From assembly GCA_003484235.1 (NCBI GenBank), contig DNDP01000475.1:6439-14856 (forward strand): a DNA stretch of 8,418 nucleotides, given 5' to 3'. A program made the translations under genes and the position numbers. Shown here piece by piece: positions 1 through 5,608 of the stretch; position 1 is the first letter of the stretch, and each line of letters opens with the position of its first letter. The notes under the pieces are model-generated. The model saw nothing but the letters and a program-made list of their open reading frames with translations. It made no database searches and was not told the DNA's origin. Source of the DNA: Verrucomicrobiales bacterium (lineage in GTDB: Bacteria; Verrucomicrobiota; Verrucomicrobiia; Limisphaerales; RI-55).

Positions 1-1517
1 GCATCGAGTTCGACTACTGCTGTGTGCACGCAGCGTTTGCGCTGAAGGAGGAGGGCTTCGAGACGCTGATGGTGAACTCCAATCCGGAGACGGTCTCCAC
101 CGACTATGACACCAGCGACAAGCTTTTCTTCGAGCCGCTGACACTCGAGGACGTCCTCCACATCTACGAGCGGGAGAAGTGCTGGGGTGCGATTGCGCAG
201 TTCGGCGGGCAGACGCCGCTGAACCTCGCCCTCGGCCTGCAGCAGAACGGCGTCAACATCATCGGCACCAGCCCGCAGAGCATCGAGGTGGCGGAAGACC
301 GCAAGCTCTTCGCCGCCATGCTCCGCAAGCTCGACATCCCACAGCCGAACAACGGCCTGGCGACGAACGAGGCGGAGGCGCTGGAAGTCTCCAAGCGCCT
401 CGGCTACCCGGTGCTGGTGCGCCCCTCGTTCGTGCTCGGCGGCCGCGCCATGCAGATCGTCTATTCGGACAACGAGCTGCAGCATTACATGCGCTTTGCC
501 GTCGAGGCGTCCCCCGAGCGCCCCGTGCTGGTGGATCAGTTCCTCGAGGACGCCACCGAGGTGGATGTCGATTGCATCGCCGACGTCGGCCTGCACGCCG
601 ATCCGGCCGCGGCCACGATCGTCATCGGCGGCATGCTCGAGCACATCGAGTTTGCCGGCGTCCATTCCGGCGATGCGGCGATGGTGCTGCCGCCCCACAC
701 GCTTTCCAAGCAGGTCATCCAGACCATCCGGGACTACACCCATGCGATGGCGCGCGAACTCAAGGTCACGGGATTGATGAACGTGCAGTATGCGGTGAAG
801 GACGAGATCGTCTACGTGCTGGAGGTGAACCCCCGAGCCTCCCGGACCGTGCCCTTTGTCAGCAAGGCCATTGGCCGGCCGCTCGCCAAGCTGGCCGCCA
901 AGGTGATGGCCGGCAAGACGCTCAAGGAACTGGGCTTCACCGAGGAGATCTGGCCCGCCTACTGGGCCGTGAAGGAATCGGTCTTTCCCTTCAACAAGTT
1001 TCACGGGCAGGACATCCTGTTGTCCCCCGAAATGCGTTCGACCGGAGAGGTGATGGGTCTGGACGAGAATCTCGGCATCGCCTACGCCAAGTCACAGATG
1101 GCGGCCAACAGCCCGCTCCCGTTGGGCGGAGCGGTCTTCATCAGCGTCAACGACCGGGACAAGCCCAAGATTGTCGAGGTGGCCAGACAGTTCGCGGAAC
1201 TCGGGTTCAGCCTCGTCTCAACCAGCGGCACCGCCACGGTGCTGGAAGCCGCCGGACTCAAGGTGCAGCGGGTGTTCAAGTTGAGCGAAGGCCGCCCCAA
1301 CGCGCTCGACTTGCTGAAGAACCGCGAGATGCAGCTGGTGATCAACACGCCAAGCGGCGCGGCGCCCCGATCGGACGAGGTTAAGATCCGCACGACGGCT
1401 GTTTACACGGGCACGCCGATCATGACGACGGTGAGCAGCGCCAAGGCCGCCGCCCAGGGGATCGCCGCGTTGAAGGAACGCGGCTACCAGGTGAAGACGG
1501 TGCAGGAGTATCACTGA
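1..1517 (+). CDS. carB: Carbamoyl-phosphate synthase large subunit, C-terminal half (5' end outside window)
   Basis: CarB uses ammonia from the glutaminase subunit CarA, bicarbonate and two ATP to make carbamoyl phosphate for pyrimidine and arginine synthesis in the cytosol. The reading frame is open from the first base (first full codon at 3) and the opening residues GIEFDYCCVHAAF are internal CarB sequence. A GTG at 24 in this frame is therefore not the real start. What is present is the second ATP-grasp half (carbamate kinase unit), with NPETVSTDYDTSD, QFGGQTPLNLA, VRPSFVLGGRAM, and the metal-binding stretch EVNPRASRTVPFVSKA near 823-870. The C-terminal MGS-like allosteric domain follows, from about 1120 to 1514. 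It retains EGRP and INTPSG, which in E. coli CarB lie in the region that binds the effectors UMP and IMP. About 500 residues of the usual roughly 1070 are visible. The gene is complete at its 3' end, with stop TGA and no disruptions seen. Confidence 0.97.
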   Translation, partial: IEFDYCCVHAAFALKEEGFETLMVNSNPETVSTDYDTSDKLFFEPLTLEDVLHIYEREKCWGAIAQFGGQTPLNLALGLQQNGVNIIGTSPQSIEVAEDRKLFAAMLRKLDIPQPNNGLATNEAEALEVSKRLGYPVLVRPSFVLGGRAMQIVYSDNELQHYMRFAVEASPERPVLVDQFLEDATEVDVDCIADVGLHADPAAATIVIGGMLEHIEFAGVHSGDAAMVLPPHTLSKQVIQTIRDYTHAMARELKVTGLMNVQYAVKDEIVYVLEVNPRASRTVPFVSKAIGRPLAKLAAKVMAGKTLKELGFTEEIWPAYWAVKESVFPFNKFHGQDILLSPEMRSTGEVMGLDENLGIAYAKSQMAANSPLPLGGAVFISVNDRDKPKIVEVARQFAELGFSLVSTSGTATVLEAAGLKVQRVFKLSEGRPNALDLLKNREMQLVINTPSGAAPRSDEVKIRTTAVYTGTPIMTTVSSAKAAAQGIAALKERGYQVKTVQEYH

Positions 1518-1525
1518 CCGTTCGG

Positions 1526-1562
1526 GCACTTTCGCCTTTCGGGCGAATTGTGCATCTTTTAG
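1526..1562 (+). terminator. Candidate Rho-independent terminator after carB
   Basis: Nine bases after the carB stop there is a two-part stem. The outer arms are GCAC (1526-1529) and GTGC (1550-1553). The inner arms are TTCGCC (1531-1536) and GGCGAA (1542-1547), around the loop TTTCG. A short internal loop separates the two parts. It is followed by ATCTTTTA, a weak T-tract. The tract also abuts the ribosome-binding site of the next gene, so some transcription may read through. Confidence 0.5.
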
Positions 1563-1572
1563 GGAGCAAATC

Positions 1573-2007
1573 ATGAATGCGCGGTGGCTGCTTCTACCGC
1601 CGGCTTGCGGAGCGGCGTGGCTATTTGCGGGTCTCGCAGGCGCACTCCTGTATGAACTGGTCGATTCTGTTTGTCCCGAAGATCAACGGATTTCCGGGCT
1701 TTGTGTCGCTCCCTGGTATCCACTGGCAGAATCCGCTGTTCGCTGCTTTACCGCGGGACTTTCCGCCGTGTTGGTGGTGCTGACGGCATGCTGGGCCGCG
1801 CCCACCAGGCGAATTCTGGCCGCCTCTGCAGTCCTCAATGTCGGGATACTAACCGCACTTTGGCTGGCGTTCCAAATAGACGCCTGGCCGGAGTTTGCAG
1901 CGGCCGGAGCGGGCGGCATTCTGACCCTGGTTCTACTCAGCAGAGTCGCCGGCCGAGGCAAAGGCACGATTGATTCCCGTCGAACCTCTGACAGCTTTCG
2001 CCCATGA
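1573..2007 (+). CDS. Small integral membrane protein of unknown function
   Basis: I do not recognise this 144-residue protein. It has four hydrophobic stretches likely to cross the membrane: about residues 5-29, 56-76, 80-100 and 106-126. The tail after residue 126 is polar and basic. The loop between the first two helices carries two cysteines (C34 and C44), which could form a disulfide if the loop is periplasmic. The ATG start is supported by an upstream AGGGAG at 1562-1567, seven bases or less from the optimum. The stop TGA overlaps the ATG of the following antitoxin-like gene (ATGA at 2004-2007), which suggests they were translated together, although the overlap could be chance. The call as a real gene rests on the ribosome site and the coherent membrane topology, not on homology. 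Confidence 0.65.
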   Translation: MNARWLLLPPACGAAWLFAGLAGALLYELVDSVCPEDQRISGLCVAPWYPLAESAVRCFTAGLSAVLVVLTACWAAPTRRILAASAVLNVGILTALWLAFQIDAWPEFAAAGAGGILTLVLLSRVAGRGKGTIDSRRTSDSFRP

Positions 2008-2198
2008 GTCTGCAGGACCTCAAACATGAGGTGGAGCGACTGCTGCCGAAGGAGCGGCGAGAGCTCGCGGCCTTTCTGGTGCCGCTCAGCCATCGCGACG
2101 ATGAGGAATTCACGAAGGAACTCGGCAGGTGAATTGACGACGTCGACCCTGCAAGATGGTTGTCACTGGAGGATATGGATCGCCGCCTAGGCAGCTAG
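2004..2198 (+). pseudogene. Type II antitoxin-like gene broken by an in-frame TGA
   Basis: The frame from the ATG at 2004 reads MSLQDLKHEVERLLPKERRE and continues in the style of a short helical antitoxin that neutralises a RelE/ParE-family toxin. It meets TGA at 2130-2132 after 42 codons. Beyond the TGA the same frame continues for 21 more sense codons, including IDDVDPARWLSLEDMDRRLG, and ends at TAG 2196-2198, three bases before the toxin ATG. The full 64-codon length and the tail are what such antitoxins usually look like, so the TGA is best explained as a C-to-T change of CGA. Neighbouring genes (carB, the membrane protein) end in TGA, so TGA is a normal stop here. A 42-residue product could still be made, but the C-terminal part that normally wraps the toxin would be missing. 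The antitoxin identity is from family style and gene order, not from a search. Confidence 0.7.
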
Positions 2199-2201
2199 CC
2201 C

Positions 2202-2455
2202 ATGAACTACCGCCTCCCGATCGCCATCGAGGTGGTCGAATTCATCGAGGGGCTGCCAATCCGTATGCAAACACCCATTCGAAGAGCCATGATCGCATTG
2301 GCCGGGATGCGGCCGGCTGTTCCGATGCTACCGGAGTCGATGACACAGGAAGGGCCGTCCGCATTCATGTTATGGGCGGTCAAGCGCTGATCTACCGGGG
2401 CGATGACGCGGACAAGCAAATCAATATCCCGGAAATTCAGGCCGCCGATCGGTGA
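2202..2455 (+). pseudogene. RelE/ParE-type toxin gene broken by a frameshift
   Basis: The ATG at 2202 opens with MNYRLPIAIEVVEFIEGLP, typical of the N terminus of small RelE/ParE-superfamily toxins (mRNA-cleaving or gyrase-poisoning proteins). In this frame translation would end at TGA 2388-2390 with an unrelated tail. The family-like C-terminal half lies in the frame one base back: TGRAVRIHVMGGQALIYRGD and then ADKQINIPEIQAADR, ending at TGA 2453-2455. Joining the two frames needs the loss of one base (or gain of two) somewhere around 2300-2325. The repaired gene would be 85 codons including the stop, the normal length of such toxins. It sits directly after the damaged antitoxin, as expected for a type II pair. 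The frameshifted product is unlikely to be toxic, which would also explain why loss of the antitoxin is tolerated. A sequencing error is the alternative. Confidence 0.72.
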
Positions 2456-2494
2456 TGCCCTGCGGCGAAACGATTGATTCCGGATGAGTCACCT

Positions 2495-3259
2495 TCAAAG
2501 CTGGCCGCCCTTTGCCGGAAGCCACTGCAGCTCGCGGCCATGCCGCTTGAGCCAGGCTTCGGCGATTCGGTAATCAGGACACCACGCTGCCACCTGCTTC
2601 CAATAACGCGGCGAGTGGTCCATGAAGCGCAGATGCGCGAGTTCGTGAATGAGGATGTAGTCGGAGACTGAGGGCGGCATCTGCACGAGCCGCCAGTTCA
2701 GCGACAGGGTGCCGCTCCGCGAACACGATCCCCAGCGCGAGCGCTGGTTGCGGACGGTTACCCGCGAGACCTTCACCTCGAAACTGCCGGCCAGTTCGGC
2801 CACCCGCGCCGGCAATTCCGCGCGGGCAAGCTGCTGCAGATGAAGCTCGATCACCGGGCGAAGATCCTCGCCCGCGATGTCAGCAACCAGCAGCACTTCG
2901 CCGAACCGGATTTCGCGCACCGAAGCCCGCTCGTGCACCTCGATCGTTGTGCGTTCGCCCCGGAAAAGAATCTCCGAGCCGTGCCGCCAAACCGGGTCGT
3001 GACCGGCCTCCGCACGCCGCTTGAGCAGCTGGCGCCGGATCCAGTCGCCATGCCGCTGCGCCACTTCAATGGCTTCACGTTTGGAGCCGCCTCTCGGGAC
3101 GGTGACGCGCAGCACGCCGTTTTGAGCCAGCCGCAGGACATAGCGCCGCGCCCGGGAATTCCGGACAAACCGAAGAGGCAACATTTCTGAATCCACCTGC
3201 AGGGTGGCGCCGACCGGCTGGCTTGCCGGTCCGGGATCGAGCTGGAAATCGAGCTGCAC
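2495..3259 (-). CDS. YgjP-like zinc metallopeptidase
   Basis: This protein of up to 254 residues belongs to the YgjP-like (DUF45/WLM-type, M48-related) zinc metallopeptidases, which are cytosolic and whose substrates are mostly unknown. The signature is IHELAHLRFMDHSPRYW. H205 and H209 of HELAH are zinc ligands, E206 is the catalytic base, and H215 is the likely third ligand. The family hallmark NQRSRWGSCSRSGTLSLNWR lies just upstream at residues 171-190. The N-terminal part contains the usual SRARRYVLRL strand. The longest start is GTG 3259, which has no clear ribosome site. An internal ATG at 3184 (residue 26) is preceded by AGGTGG eight bases away and may be the true start, giving 229 residues. 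The gene lies 70 bases downstream of the phosphatidyltransferase stop on the same strand. It could be the last gene of that transcript or have its own promoter. Confidence 0.9.
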   Translation of the reverse strand: MQLDFQLDPGPASQPVGATLQVDSEMLPLRFVRNSRARRYVLRLAQNGVLRVTVPRGGSKREAIEVAQRHGDWIRRQLLKRRAEAGHDPVWRHGSEILFRGERTTIEVHERASVREIRFGEVLLVADIAGEDLRPVIELHLQQLARAELPARVAELAGSFEVKVSRVTVRNQRSRWGSCSRSGTLSLNWRLVQMPPSVSDYILIHELAHLRFMDHSPRYWKQVAAWCPDYRIAEAWLKRHGRELQWLPAKGGQL

Positions 3260-3275
3260 GGGCAGAGTTAATCGC

Positions 3276-3304
3276 GCGCCGCACTGGTTGGCAATGCGGG
3301 GCGC
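3276..3304 (-). terminator. Weak hairpin between the phosphatidyltransferase and metallopeptidase genes
   Basis: GCGCCGCA (3276-3283) can pair with TGCGGGGCGC (3295-3304), leaving a two-base GG bulge and a loop of about eleven bases. It falls in the gap after the phosphatidyltransferase stop. No T-tract follows on the minus strand, so this is at most a Rho-dependent or weak terminator, or a stabilising 3' hairpin. Confidence 0.22.
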
Positions 3305-3329
3305 CGCCCAATTCTCCGATGAGACCGCG

Positions 3330-3944
3330 TCAGATTCTGCGCCGGATCTGGATGAAGCCCGTCAACGTCTTCCACGCCAGCAGCGCCGAAACGGTCCAGA
3401 GCAGCAGATCGAGGGAGGGCCGCCAGAGGTAGATCGAAACCGGGATGCAGAGATAGACGAAGAATCGCGGGCGCACCAGCCACGAATAGGGAATCGCCAG
3501 GGCATTCCTGACGAACGCAAAGACGACCACCATCGTGTAGAAGAAGAGATACAGGACGCCGGGCCACAGCGCCGCCAGACCGACGTGGATGAGCGTCAGC
3601 GTACTGAAGGTGACCACCACCTGGTCCGCCATGGTGTCGGTGAACGACCCGCGGTTGGAGGCGCGCCCGAGGTGCCGCGCCAGCGGGCCATCCAGCCCGT
3701 CACTGATCACGTGCAGCAGCAGCAATGTCATGGCCGCAAGCTCGTCACCCCAGATGAGCGCCGGACAGAAAGCAACGCCGAGCAACAGGGAAACCAGCGT
3801 CACATGCCCAGGTCGGACCCGGAGCCGTTCCAGCAGCAGGAGCAACGGGCGCAGCCAGCGACCGCGCTGTTCCTGCGACCGGCGCATCATCCTCTGCTCG
3901 CCGTCCGAGTAGCAGGTGATCTTGGCCGGTTCCGGATCGTTCAC
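3330..3944 (-). CDS. CDP-alcohol phosphatidyltransferase family membrane protein
   Basis: Members of this family transfer a phosphoalcohol between a CDP-linked donor and an alcohol acceptor at the membrane. Examples are phosphatidylglycerophosphate, phosphatidylserine and phosphatidylinositol synthases. The complete family signature D-x2-D-G-x2-A-R-x8-G-x3-D-x3-D is present as D82, D85, G86, A89, R90, G99, D103 and D107, starting in SDGLDGPLARHLGRASNRG. Hydrophobic segments lie on both sides, near residues 48-65, 69-81, 108-125, 128-145 and 160-190. The start is set at GTG 3944. GGGGAGGG lies about six bases upstream, and the codon overlaps the stop of the phosphoesterase gene (GTGA, 3941-3944). 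The product is then 204 residues. The frame stays open upstream to 4277, but that part lies over the phosphoesterase gene and is low-complexity shadow. The acceptor alcohol cannot be told from the sequence. Confidence 0.9.
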   Translation of the reverse strand: MNDPEPAKITCYSDGEQRMMRRSQEQRGRWLRPLLLLLERLRVRPGHVTLVSLLLGVAFCPALIWGDELAAMTLLLLHVISDGLDGPLARHLGRASNRGSFTDTMADQVVVTFSTLTLIHVGLAALWPGVLYLFFYTMVVVFAFVRNALAIPYSWLVRPRFFVYLCIPVSIYLWRPSLDLLLWTVSALLAWKTLTGFIQIRRRI

Positions 3945-4711
3945 GAGTTTCCCTCCCCGTTGAACCTGCCGACATCTGAACCGTAGACCGCAAACCTGAG
4001 CGGCCGGAACTCCATGCCGTGAATCGCCGAGCCCGTGTTGTGGTAGGTGACGCCTTCGTGGAGGAAATCGCTGAACGGTTCGTGCGTGTGGCCGAAATAG
4101 CAGTGCCGGATGTTGGCGCGCCAGTTCACGAGCGCATCGTCCAGGTGATGCGTCAACCTTCTCAGCGTGCGCCCGCGCGGAAAATGACACCGATGCACCA
4201 GTCGGGTGAGGCCAAGATGATCGGCCATCCGGTAGGCGGAGCTGGCCGCTCGTCCCCGTCGGTCCGCACGGCTCCACGCGTCCCGGTAGGCCTCCATATC
4301 GGCCAGGCTCATCCGGCGCTGGGTGCAGTCACCATGAAGGAAGAGCGTGTGACCCAGCCGAAGCGTCAGCCGGTGCCAGTGAAACCGCCCGCACTCCCGG
4401 CCAAGCGATTCCAGCTCCTCGGAATAGCCGAACAGACAGTCGTGATTCCCGAGGACGTAGTGGACCTCGCAATCAGGCAGACTGGCGAGCAATCGTCCCA
4501 GCCAGGCCCGCGCACACCGGCCGGTTTCGGCATGTCCGGAAAGCGTGCTCCAGCGGAAGTCGACGATGTCTCCGTTCAACACCAGCAGCCGGGCGCCGCG
4601 AAGCTGCGGAAGCAGGGCTTCCATCAGTAGCTCGCCTTCCGAACGACGGGCGAACAAGTGCAGGTCGGAGACCACCCACCCATCGCCAGGAGATCTTGCT
4701 CGGTCGCTCAC
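3941..4711 (-). CDS. Calcineurin-like metallophosphoesterase, UDP-diacylglucosamine-hydrolase-like
   Basis: All five metal-binding blocks of the calcineurin-like phosphoesterase fold are present in order: SDLHL (D16, H18), NGDIVDF (D48), GNHD (N89, H90), HGD (H126) and GHTH (H208, H210). Residue numbers are from GTG 4711. The fold needs two metal ions and hydrolyses phosphate esters or pyrophosphates. The overall pattern resembles LpxH-type UDP-2,3-diacylglucosamine hydrolases, but the specificity is not established. No signal peptide is seen, so it is cytosolic. GTG 4711 gives 256 residues and overlaps the stop of a possible small ORF by GTGA. ATG 4774, preceded by GGTGAG five bases away, is a real competitor and would add 21 residues. 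GTG 4780 is also in frame. I prefer 4711 because the family usually starts close to the DxH block. The 3' end overlaps the phosphatidyltransferase gene by four bases. Confidence 0.88.
   Translation of the reverse strand: MSDRARSPGDGWVVSDLHLFARRSEGELLMEALLPQLRGARLLVLNGDIVDFRWSTLSGHAETGRCARAWLGRLLASLPDCEVHYVLGNHDCLFGYSEELESLGRECGRFHWHRLTLRLGHTLFLHGDCTQRRMSLADMEAYRDAWSRADRRGRAASSAYRMADHLGLTRLVHRCHFPRGRTLRRLTHHLDDALVNWRANIRHCYFGHTHEPFSDFLHEGVTYHNTGSAIHGMEFRPLRFAVYGSDVGRFNGEGNS
3945..3960 (-). promoter_or_regulatory. Strong ribosome-binding site deciding the GTG start of the phosphatidyltransferase
   Basis: On the minus strand the bases just before GTG 3944 read ACGGGGAGGGAAACTC. GGGGAGG is a near-perfect Shine-Dalgarno core at normal spacing, inside the last codons of the phosphoesterase gene. 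It fixes the start and implies efficient, coupled translation of the two genes. Confidence 0.7.
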
Positions 4712-4800
4712 ACGCGGAGTGTGACACCAGCGGCCGGAAATCGTTGAACCATTTTTTCCGCCGCTGCAGGGCATCCGCACTCACCGGCAGGTTTCGTCAT
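4708..4800 (-). CDS. Possible 30-codon ORF linking the gre-like and phosphoesterase genes
   Basis: An ATG at 4800 overlaps the stop of the gre-like gene (ATGA, 4797-4800), and the TGA at 4708-4710 overlaps the GTG at 4711 of the phosphoesterase (GTGA). The predicted 30-residue peptide begins MTKPAGECGCPAAAEKMVQR and ends in RV. It contains a C-G-C pair but no recognised domain. No Shine-Dalgarno is seen next to the ATG, so expression would depend on termination-reinitiation from the upstream gene. Matching four-base overlaps at both ends favour a real cistron. Against this are the shortness, the modest third-position GC, and an alternative phosphoesterase start at 4774 that would make this frame redundant. 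I cannot assign a function. Confidence 0.35.
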   Translation of the reverse strand: MTKPAGECGCPAAAEKMVQRFPAAGVTLRV

Positions 4801-5258
4801 CGGACCGATCGGACTAGAAGTTGACGCTCCTCGATCCGGTCGCCTTTGGCCAGCCCCCACAATCCCTTCCTGAGTGGCGCGCCCGGAGCCAGCAGGGTGA
4901 CCTCGCGTCGTCCCACTTTGACGCTGAGCCCGCCCGCACAGGGTGCAAGCAGGAACCACTCACGCTCTCCGCCAATGTCGGCTTCGACCAGCGCTCCCTC
5001 GCCGATGGGATCCCCGGATCGATAAGGAAGAAAAGGCTCGGCATTCAGCTTCTGAATGGCCAACGCGAGGTCCTCGGCCCGGTCCGCCTGGCCGGCGGCG
5101 AGGTAGGAGGCTTCGAGTCCCTGCGTGTCATACTTGCTCCGGGCGCGGCTTTCCTCGTCCGTGGCATCCTCGCGGGCGGTGTCGGAGGCGCGCTTGAGCA
5201 GCTCAAACTGCCGGCGCAGTTCTTCGCGGACCGCGTTTATGACCTGTCGTTTGTTCAC
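4797..5258 (-). CDS. GreA/GreB-like transcription elongation factor family protein
   Basis: Gre factors insert an N-terminal coiled coil into the RNA polymerase secondary channel and stimulate cleavage of backtracked RNA, while the C-terminal domain docks on polymerase. This 153-residue protein starts VNKRQVINAVREELRRQFEL. It has a charged helical N-terminal half (residues 1-71) that includes KYDTQGLEASYLAAGQADRA, the conserved stretch of the diverged GreA/GreB-like group. The C-terminal domain (about 84-153) has the FKBP-like Gre features PIGEGALVEAD and APLRKGLWGLAKGDRIE. Acidic residues D31 and D34-E36 lie near the middle of the coiled coil, where the catalytic tip of GreA would be, but I cannot confirm cleavage activity. 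GTG 5258 is chosen because it matches the usual N terminus. The frame stays open to 5324 with an arginine-rich stretch, so a longer form is possible. It is the first gene of the leftward cluster and diverges from the tRNA. Confidence 0.82.
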   Translation of the reverse strand: MNKRQVINAVREELRRQFELLKRASDTAREDATDEESRARSKYDTQGLEASYLAAGQADRAEDLALAIQKLNAEPFLPYRSGDPIGEGALVEADIGGEREWFLLAPCAGGLSVKVGRREVTLLAPGAPLRKGLWGLAKGDRIEERQLLVRSVR

Positions 5259-5329
5259 CCGGCCAACAAGCCTTCGGCGGGGACGGCCTGTCAAGGTCCG
5301 GCTGACCCGACGCCCAGCGGCCAAAAAGG

Positions 5330-5357
5330 TTTACAAAGCCGCGCTGCCGGATATTTT
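5330..5357 (+). promoter_or_regulatory. Candidate sigma-70-type promoter of tRNA-Arg
   Basis: TTTACA (5330-5335, five of six matches to TTGACA) and TATTTT (5352-5357, four of six to TATAAT) are separated by 16 bases. Transcription would start near 5364, about six bases before the mature 5' end of the tRNA. This is a short leader and a sensible position. It is also the most AT-rich patch in the divergent region. Confidence 0.5.
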
Positions 5358-5369
5358 CGCCGCCGGGTC

Positions 5370-5445
5370 GCCCCCATAGCTCAAATGGATAGAGCGGCGG
5401 TTTCCTAAACCGTTGATCCCTGTTCAATTCAGGGTGGGGGTACCA
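5370..5445 (+). tRNA. tRNA-Arg (anticodon CCU)
   Basis: The 76 bases fold into a complete cloverleaf. The acceptor arms are GCCCCCA (5370-5376) and TGGGGGT (5435-5441), with a G-U pair at the end. The D stem is GCTC/GAGC (5379-5382 and 5392-5395). The anticodon stem is GCGGT/ACCGT (5397-5401 and 5409-5413), around the loop TTCCTAA with anticodon CCT at 5404-5406. The T stem is CCCTG/CAGGG around TTCAATT, and the variable loop has four bases. The discriminator A and the 3' CCA (5443-5445) are encoded. It reads AGG, a rare arginine codon in GC-rich genomes. No integrase gene or duplicated tRNA end is visible nearby. Confidence 0.96.
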
Positions 5446-5493
5446 ATCACGGCAATGGGGCTCCTGATGATTGTTCGCTGGTTCTCGCGAATC

Positions 5494-5524
5494 CGGCCGG
5501 GGTAACCAACCCATTTCCCGGCCG
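5494..5524. repeat. Inverted repeat downstream of tRNA-Arg
   Basis: CGGCCGGG (5494-5501) and CCCGGCCG (5517-5524) are perfect 8-base inverted arms around a 15-base loop, 48 bases after the tRNA. There is no T-tract, so this is not a classical terminator, but it could still mark the 3' end of the tRNA transcript. A 12-base palindrome AGTTCATGAACT follows at 5531-5542. Nothing else is recognised in the 163 bases between the tRNA and the phosphatase gene. Confidence 0.4.
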
Positions 5525-5608
5525 CAGTTCAGTTCATGAACTAAAGCCCATCGCGACGGTCCGCTCGAACACCGAATCCAGTCCGGTTCCATTTCGTCGA
5601 CTCACACA

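Noticed and set aside
179..1384. 401-codon open frame on + inside carB
   Set aside because: It is a +1-type shadow of carB, rich in R, G, A and P, with no domain. The carB frame in the same bases is unmistakable.
3204..3986. 260-codon open frame on + opposite the phosphatidyltransferase and metallopeptidase
   Set aside because: It has Q/R/E-rich low-complexity content and lies antisense to genes with full catalytic signatures. GC-rich DNA commonly opens such frames.
5259..5290. TTGACA on the minus strand upstream of the gre-like gene (5287-5292 region) as its -35
   Set aside because: At 16-18 bases downstream the sequence is GCTTGT-like, a poor -10, and the transcript would start almost at the GTG codon. 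It is not reported as a promoter.
5531..5542. Perfect 12-base palindrome AGTTCATGAACT after the tRNA
   Set aside because: It is short enough to occur by chance and has no second copy or nearby promoter, so it is not claimed as an operator.
5370..5608. tRNA gene as an integration site for a mobile element
   Set aside because: There is no integrase, no repeat of the tRNA 3' end within the window, and ordinary flanking genes.
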